Source: MWBV01 sp964418095
Lineage (GTDB): Archaea; Nanobdellota; Nanobdellia; Pacearchaeales; GW2011-AR1
DNA length: 64,000 nucleotides
Assembly: GCA_964418095.1 (NCBI GenBank)
Contig: CAYQKM010000003.1
Location: forward strand, 1-64,000
Reading direction: 5' to 3'
Shown here: in pieces, positions 60,148 through 64,000 of the stretch
How the letters are laid out: the number at the start of each line of letters is the position of its first letter
How positions within the stretch are numbered: the stretch's first letter is position 1
Notes under the pieces: model-generated
Told to the model about the DNA's origin: nothing
Database searches by the model: none
What the model saw: the letters and a program-made list of their open reading frames with translations, nothing else
Program-made: the position numbers and the translations under genes

Positions 60148-60348
60148 TTATTTTTTAAGTTTAATTTTATTTAAATCTTGTCTCTGTTCTATCTCATCTT
60201 CTTTTTTATTAAGGATAATTGCTAATCCTATAGCTACAATAGGAATAGAATAAATCAACATAGCCAATAGTGTAAAAAAAGAAATAACACTCCAAATTAT
60301 TCCAATACCAAAAATAACTCCTCCAATAATAACTCTCCCACTACCCAT
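60148..60348 (-). CDS. small membrane protein, 66 aa
   Basis: Two adjacent hydrophobic segments (about 6-46) with a charged C-terminal tail. The ATG at 60348 is the only sensible start. No family recognised. It precedes ybjQ with a 1-nt gap, which suggests a membrane partner of YbjQ. Confidence 0.6.
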   Translation of the reverse strand: MGSGRVIIGGVIFGIGIIWSVISFFTLLAMLIYSIPIVAIGLAIILNKKEDEIEQRQDLNKIKLKK

Positions 60349-60379
60349 CTAATCAGATAAATGATCATATTAATAAAAC

Positions 60380-60940
60380 TTACTTTTCAAGAATTTCTAT
60401 TTTTTTCCCATCAGAAAGTATTTTAGAAATCTCTTTAGGCAAGTTTACAATGTCTCCTTTTTTATAAGGCCCCATTTTATTTTCATCCATTCCTAAAAAC
60501 TCTTCAACATCTTCTAAAAATACAACCAAATCATTATTCTTAACAGGCTCTCCTTTCCCATTTCCACTAATTAATTCCAGTAACCTCTTCTCAGAATAAT
60601 CCATACATCTCATTAACCCTTCAAAAAGCTCTTTTTCAATAGAAAGCATATTTTCAAAATCTTGCTTTGAAATCCCTGTCTCTGCAGCAATAAGAACCAA
60701 ATTAAGAATTTTCCTTCTTCTTCTAGTTATTAATTCCTTAAAAAGAGTCGTAGCGTTTTCTAATTGTTTTTTTGTTTTTAAAACAAGGTCTGAAGATTCC
60801 TCACTCTCCATTAAAACAATCTCCTTTTTCTCTTTAAGATATTTTGAAAATTCTGAGACAAAGTTTTTCGGGATTTGTTGTAGTTGTTCGGAATACCTCT
60901 CTTTTCTTGCTGCTTCATAAATATCATTATAACTAATCAT
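60380..60940 (-). CDS. GINS complex subunit (Gins51-like)
   Basis: A 186-aa replication-fork protein that bridges MCM helicase and polymerase. SYNDIYEAARKERYSEQLQQIP is the GINS A-domain start. The central helices contain TLFKELITRRRRKILNLVLIAAETG, typical of archaeal Gins51, and a small B domain (PYKKGDIVNLPKEISKILS...) ends the protein. The ATG at 60940 is preferred over the upstream in-frame TTG at 60955. Confidence 0.82.
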   Translation of the reverse strand: MISYNDIYEAARKERYSEQLQQIPKNFVSEFSKYLKEKKEIVLMESEESSDLVLKTKKQLENATTLFKELITRRRRKILNLVLIAAETGISKQDFENMLSIEKELFEGLMRCMDYSEKRLLELISGNGKGEPVKNNDLVVFLEDVEEFLGMDENKMGPYKKGDIVNLPKEISKILSDGKKIEILEK

Positions 60941-61010
60941 AAAATAAAAAAACAAGGTACATTTTTAATAATTATTGTAATCTAAAAGGGTTTAGAATAA
61001 TAAATTTAAG

Positions 61011-61325
61011 TTAAATTTGAGATTTAAATGTCAAATAGTACATTCTTACTTTATGCATTTTAATGTCATTTGGATTTCTTGAACTATAACTTCCTCTTCT
61101 CCTTTCCCAATAATCTATAATCTGTTTTGGAGTAACAATAGTGTCATCTGGACAAACAACAGAATAACTTGAATCAATAGCAGATAAATCATCATTAGAC
61201 GCAAGCAATCCAAAACCCTCTTCCTCTAATGCTCTGCAATAGTAAAAAGGTTTGTGATCTTTGTCAATATCTAACACCTCTTCCATATTTTTAGTCCAAA
61301 AAATTTTATTTATCAAGTCGCTCAT
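61011..61325 (-). CDS. hypothetical protein, 104 aa
   Basis: Unrecognised. The start is ATG 61325, with a GGAG Shine-Dalgarno 5 nt upstream; the in-frame upstream extension to 61358 would overlap the previous gene. Soluble, mixed fold, with the NPNDIKMHKVRMYYLTF tail. Last of a three-gene cassette. Confidence 0.55.
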   Translation of the reverse strand: MSDLINKIFWTKNMEEVLDIDKDHKPFYYCRALEEEGFGLLASNDDLSAIDSSYSVVCPDDTIVTPKQIIDYWERRRGSYSSRNPNDIKMHKVRMYYLTFKSQI

Positions 61326-61347
61326 TTTTACTCCTAAAAACAGAAAA

Positions 61348-61698
61348 TTATAAATCAATTACTCCTTCTTTGGTTAAGGCAGCAAACCTTATCCCAACTG
61401 GAAGATTAATCAAAGCTGAAATAAGTGCCATATGCTCTTTTCCTTCCCCACTAGCAATAGAAAGTGCAACTTCTGTTCCATCAATTTTTCCTTTTAGTTT
61501 TTTTAAAAACTCCTCTCTTAAATCTTTTATTTTTGCTTTTAAATCTATTTTGATAAACTCAAATTTTTTTTCATGGGAAAATCCTGAACCAAACTCATCA
61601 CCTAAAATAATTATTTTATCCCACTCTCCATGCTTCATTAGTCCTGAAACTTGTCCCCATGTTCCTTTCCCTGATGAAAGTAATGCAACTAAGTCCAT
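61348..61698 (-). CDS. hypothetical Rossmann-like protein, 116 aa
   Basis: A glycine-rich start (MDLVALLSSGKGTWGQVSGLM), an alternating hydrophobic strand/helix pattern (IIILGDEFG, VALSIASGEGKEHMALISALINLP) and a VGIRFAAL ending suggest a small nucleotide-binding-like alpha/beta domain, faintly like CARF/Csx-type proteins. No CRISPR or effector genes are near. Gaps of 1 nt (upstream) and 22 nt (downstream). Confidence 0.5.
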   Translation of the reverse strand: MDLVALLSSGKGTWGQVSGLMKHGEWDKIIILGDEFGSGFSHEKKFEFIKIDLKAKIKDLREEFLKKLKGKIDGTEVALSIASGEGKEHMALISALINLPVGIRFAALTKEGVIDL

Positions 61699-61699
61699 T

Positions 61700-61966
61700 T
61701 TAAAATCTCTCTATCAACGCCTCAATATTTAATTTATCTTGGTTTAAGAGTATTTCAAATGCAGATTCTTTACTTATTCTACTGGGTGTGAAAAAATATT
61801 TAGGAACATACAAATTTCCACTTTTTTCTAATTTAATCCCCATCTTCTCAGGAGGAATTTGGCTTCCAATAATCTCTAAATTTTTCTCTGACTTATACAA
61901 GATATATGAAACCTTTTCTGGAGAAGATTTAAATCTTAAGGTATAATATTCTTTCATTTTGCCCAT
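61700..61966 (-). CDS. hypothetical protein, 88 aa
   Basis: Unknown. Starts MGKMKEYYTLRFKSSPEKVSYILY, an alpha/beta layout with no metal-binding motif or membrane helix. First of a three-gene unit, with a 1-nt gap to the next gene. Divergent from the uL1 operon. Confidence 0.55.
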   Translation of the reverse strand: MGKMKEYYTLRFKSSPEKVSYILYKSEKNLEIIGSQIPPEKMGIKLEKSGNLYVPKYFFTPSRISKESAFEILLNQDKLNIEALIERF

Positions 61967-62100
61967 ATTAAAAAGTGAAATTCTTTGTTTTTAAGCATTA
62001 TTGCAATACAAAACAAATCTCACAAAAACAGGTTCCCAACATCTAACCAGAAGACTTAAAAACCTTGAAAAATATTGAAAATTAGCCGTTTGAACCATAT

Positions 62101-62130
62101 CGGAGCAAAATAAATTCTATGTTTGCTGCG
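62101..62130 (+). promoter_or_regulatory. hairpin in the uL1 mRNA leader
   Basis: CG-G-AGCAAA (62101-62109) pairs with TTTGCT-G-CG (62122-62130): a 6-bp stem, a G/G internal mismatch and a 2-bp outer stem, 28 nt before the rpl1 ATG. A strong GGGAGG-type Shine-Dalgarno sequence (about 62139) follows. uL1 autoregulates by binding a mimic of its rRNA site in mRNA in methanogens, so this could be that site, but I cannot match the known consensus. Confidence 0.4.
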
Positions 62131-62157
62131 AATAATGTGGGAGGTTAAAATTAGAAA

Positions 62158-62790
62158 ATGACAGAATTAGAAACTGAACTAAAAAAAGGATTATCTGAAT
62201 TAAGAAAAGCCAAAGAAAGAAAATTCAATCAGACAGTAGATTTAATTGTAAATCTGCAGAAATTTGATGTTAAAAAAAGCAATCTAAATCTTCTTATAAC
62301 AATACCTCACAAAATTAAAGAAAAAAAGATTGCAGGATTCTTAGAAATTAAAAGTAAAGACATTGAAACAATTACACCAGATGAATTCAAAAAATATTCT
62401 GATAAATTAAACACTAAAAAACTAGTTTCAAAATATGATTTTTTCATAGCTCAAGCAAGTTTAATGCCAAGTGTAGCTACAAATTTTGGTAGAGCATTAG
62501 GTCCAACAGGAAAGATGCCTTCACCCCAATTAGGGATAATTCTAAATGCAGATGAGAAAACAATTAAAGAACTGAAAAATAAAATAAACACAAGTATAAA
62601 AATAAAAGTAAAAGAGCCAAGCATAAAAGTCCCAATAGGAAAACAAGATATGAAAGATGAAGATATCCTTGAAAATATCCTTTCAGTATATAATTCTCTT
62701 CTTAAGAACCTTCCAAGAAATAAGGAAAACATAAAAAATATTGAAATAAAACTAACAATGTCTAAACCATATAAAATCCGTTTAAAATAA
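62158..62790 (+). CDS. rpl1: 50S ribosomal protein uL1
   Basis: A 210-aa ribosomal protein of the L1 stalk. FNQTVDLIVNLQKFDVKKSNLN (start), IPHKIKEKKIAGFLEIKSKDIETI, and the signature FIAQASLMPSVATNFGRALGPTGKMPSPQLG are intact. First gene of the uL1-uL10-L12 operon, 1 nt ahead of uL10. Confidence 0.96.
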   Translation: MTELETELKKGLSELRKAKERKFNQTVDLIVNLQKFDVKKSNLNLLITIPHKIKEKKIAGFLEIKSKDIETITPDEFKKYSDKLNTKKLVSKYDFFIAQASLMPSVATNFGRALGPTGKMPSPQLGIILNADEKTIKELKNKINTSIKIKVKEPSIKVPIGKQDMKDEDILENILSVYNSLLKNLPRNKENIKNIEIKLTMSKPYKIRLK

Positions 62791-62791
62791 A

Positions 62792-63643
62792 ATGAAATCT
62801 AAAAAAACAAACACAAAGTCTAAAGTGACGAGAATTCCTGAAAAGAAAAAAAAAGAAGTTTCAGAATTATCTAAATTACTTCAAGAGAAAAAAACTTTAC
62901 TAGTTGTATCTATAAAAAATATCCCGGGCTCTCAGTTTCAAGAGATAGTGAAAAAACTAAGAGGAAAAGCAATAGTTAAAGTTCCAAAAAAGAACTTAAT
63001 TTTTAAAGTAATAGAATCTTCAAAAGAAGAAGGAATAAAAAAAATAAAAGAAAGCATTGTAAGTGATTTTGCACTATTATTCTCTGACTTAGACTCTTTT
63101 GAATTAGCAATAGACTTAGTAAGAAAGAAAAGTCCTTCAAAGGCAAAAGCAGGACAAATAGCTCCAGATGACATTGAAATACCTGCAGGACCAACAGAGT
63201 TAGTTCCAGGACCTGCAATAAGTGAATTAGGAGCACTAGGAATTCAAATACAAATTGAGGGAGGAAAAATAACAATTAAATCTCCTAAAATCGTAGCTAA
63301 GAAAGGAGAGAAAATATCCCCTGGTGCTGCAGCTATGATGAGTAAATTAGACATAAAACCATTTAGTATTGGATTTATTCCTATCTCTGCATTTGATAAT
63401 AAAGAAAAGGCATTTTATTCAAATGTAAATATTGATCCAGATAAAACTCTTGAAGATCTTAAAGAAAATTATGGAAGAGCATTGCCTTTTGCAGTAAACA
63501 TTGGATATTGTACACCTGAGACAGTTACCTTCCTAATAGGAAAAGCAGGAAGACAATATTTAGCTCTTAAAAAACTACAAGAAACGTCTTCAAACTCTCA
63601 AACTCCTGAATTAAATTCTAGTTCAGCAGAGGAAACAAATTAA
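62792..63643 (+). CDS. rplP0: 50S ribosomal protein uL10 (P0)
   Basis: A 283-aa stalk base protein. The rRNA-binding domain holds SKLLQEKKTLLVVSIKNIPGSQFQEIVKKL; the archaeal P0 insertion contains IEIPAGPTELVPGPAISELGALGIQIQIEGGKITI. A C-terminal helical spine that binds L12 dimers follows. The charged acidic tail seen in many archaeal P0 proteins is short. It is 1 nt before the L12 gene. Confidence 0.95.
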   Translation: MKSKKTNTKSKVTRIPEKKKKEVSELSKLLQEKKTLLVVSIKNIPGSQFQEIVKKLRGKAIVKVPKKNLIFKVIESSKEEGIKKIKESIVSDFALLFSDLDSFELAIDLVRKKSPSKAKAGQIAPDDIEIPAGPTELVPGPAISELGALGIQIQIEGGKITIKSPKIVAKKGEKISPGAAAMMSKLDIKPFSIGFIPISAFDNKEKAFYSNVNIDPDKTLEDLKENYGRALPFAVNIGYCTPETVTFLIGKAGRQYLALKKLQETSSNSQTPELNSSSAEETN

Positions 63644-63644
63644 A

Positions 63645-63941
63645 ATGGAATACATATATGCGGCACTTTTGTTGCACAAACTTGGAAAAGAAGTTAGTGA
63701 AACTAATATAAAAAGTGTTGTTGTAGCTACTGGTACACAAGCAGATGACTCAAAAATAAAGTCGCTTGTCGCTAGTTTAAAGGGTGTAGACATAGCAAAT
63801 GAATTGGCTAATGCCAGCTTAGTTGCTGCTGCTCCTGCTGGAGGAAGTTCTTCTGGTGCTGGTGAAGCAAAGAAAGAAGAAGCTCCAAAAGAAGAGAAAC
63901 ACGAAGCTGCAGCAGAAGGTTTGAGCGCTTTATTTGGATAA
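63645..63941 (+). CDS. rpl12: 50S ribosomal protein P1/L12
   Basis: A 98-aa archaeal P1-type stalk protein: the helical N-domain (MEYIYAALLLHKLGKEVSE...) dimerises on uL10, an Ala/Gly/Ser/Glu hinge follows, and the typical factor-binding tail ends in GLSALFG. Last gene of the operon; about 60 nt of AT-rich sequence remain to the window end. Confidence 0.96.
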   Translation: MEYIYAALLLHKLGKEVSETNIKSVVVATGTQADDSKIKSLVASLKGVDIANELANASLVAAAPAGGSSSGAGEAKKEEAPKEEKHEAAAEGLSALFG

Positions 63942-64000
63942 TTTTAAGTTTATTCAATTCAATAAATCTCAAACCTAACACTTTCGTAGTTTATACACAC

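Noticed and set aside
61348..61698. CARF/Csx-like CRISPR accessory protein
   Set aside because: The resemblance is only the Rossmann-like pattern, and no cas gene or array lies within the window.

Overview
The window is about 28-30% G+C and is an archaeal chromosome segment. Evidence for Archaea is TFB, TFE, a Sm-like protein, deoxyhypusine synthase, archaeal-type AspRS/ProRS, GatD/GatE, a tRNA-splicing endonuclease, a GINS subunit and ribosomal proteins eS1, eS8, eS17, eL42, uL1, uL10 and P1/L12. Short intergenic regions, many proteins of unknown function, trimmed enzymes (GatE without its GAD insertion, AlaRS without its C-terminal half) and several bacterial-type genes (TGT, AlaRS, LeuRS, GAPDH, DisA) point to a DPANN lineage such as Pacearchaeota or Woesearchaeota. 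That placement is an inference. Genes are often separated by 1 nt or overlap by 4 nt. Several TATA boxes lie about 25-30 nt from a start codon, which suggests leaderless mRNAs.

Layout. 1-8000: translation genes (partial tgt, aspS, gatE, gatD, tRNA-Arg, proS). 8260-11514: a DHH phosphoesterase coupled to DisA (likely c-di-AMP turnover) and deoxyhypusine synthase. 11598-15234: small membrane proteins, SpoIIM, rhomboid, TFE and a coupled pair of coiled-coil proteins. 15272-23038: bacterial-type alaS and leuS, a transglutaminase-like membrane protein, endA, eS17, and a tRNA-Met preceded by a tandem repeat containing a 100-N assembly gap. 23055-27846: VanZ-like protein, a two-domain glycosyltransferase and a sugar-phosphate operon (GHMP kinase, ROK kinase, cupin isomerase). 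27990-31295: a three-gene [FeFe]-hydrogenase operon. 31292-33039: a compact three-gene operon on the other strand. It encodes a 50-aa peptide, a ChaN/TraB-like protein, and an E1-like (ThiF/MccB-type) adenylating enzyme with an N-terminal leader-binding-like domain. 33436-42812: glycolysis (tpi, fba, pfkB, pgk, gap) interleaved with mannose/glycan genes (PIG-L deacetylase, GT4, an alpha/alpha-barrel glycosidase, GH130, nagB). 42909-47884: a 20-aa Lys/Ala peptide gene, glyS, an intron-containing tRNA-Cys, tRNA-Arg, RNase Z, Sm-like protein, eS8 and tfb. 48073-57188: two overlapping genes for a pilin-like anchored protein and a 2407-aa secreted protein ending in a lysozyme-like and a CHAP/NlpC-like domain. 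57272-63941: small membrane proteins, tRNA-Val, eL42, eS1, tRNA-Thr, GINS, an unknown three-gene cassette and the uL1-uL10-L12 operon.

How it fits together. The glycolytic genes include a bacterial-type NAD-dependent GAPDH, which would make NADH. HydC/HydB/HydA resemble the NADH-linked [FeFe] hydrogenases and could reoxidise that NADH by making H2, consistent with a fermentative lifestyle. The tRNA-Cys intron, EndA and RNase Z form a coherent tRNA-processing set.

Most promising novelties: (1) the peptide + ChaN-like + E1-like operon, which looks like a minimal ribosomal-peptide modification or peptide-tagging system; (2) the archaeal HydABC hydrogenase with reduced cluster content and an apparent AUU start in hydB; (3) the giant secreted protein carrying two wall-lytic-type domains in an archaeon; (4) the DisA-DHH cyclic-dinucleotide pair.
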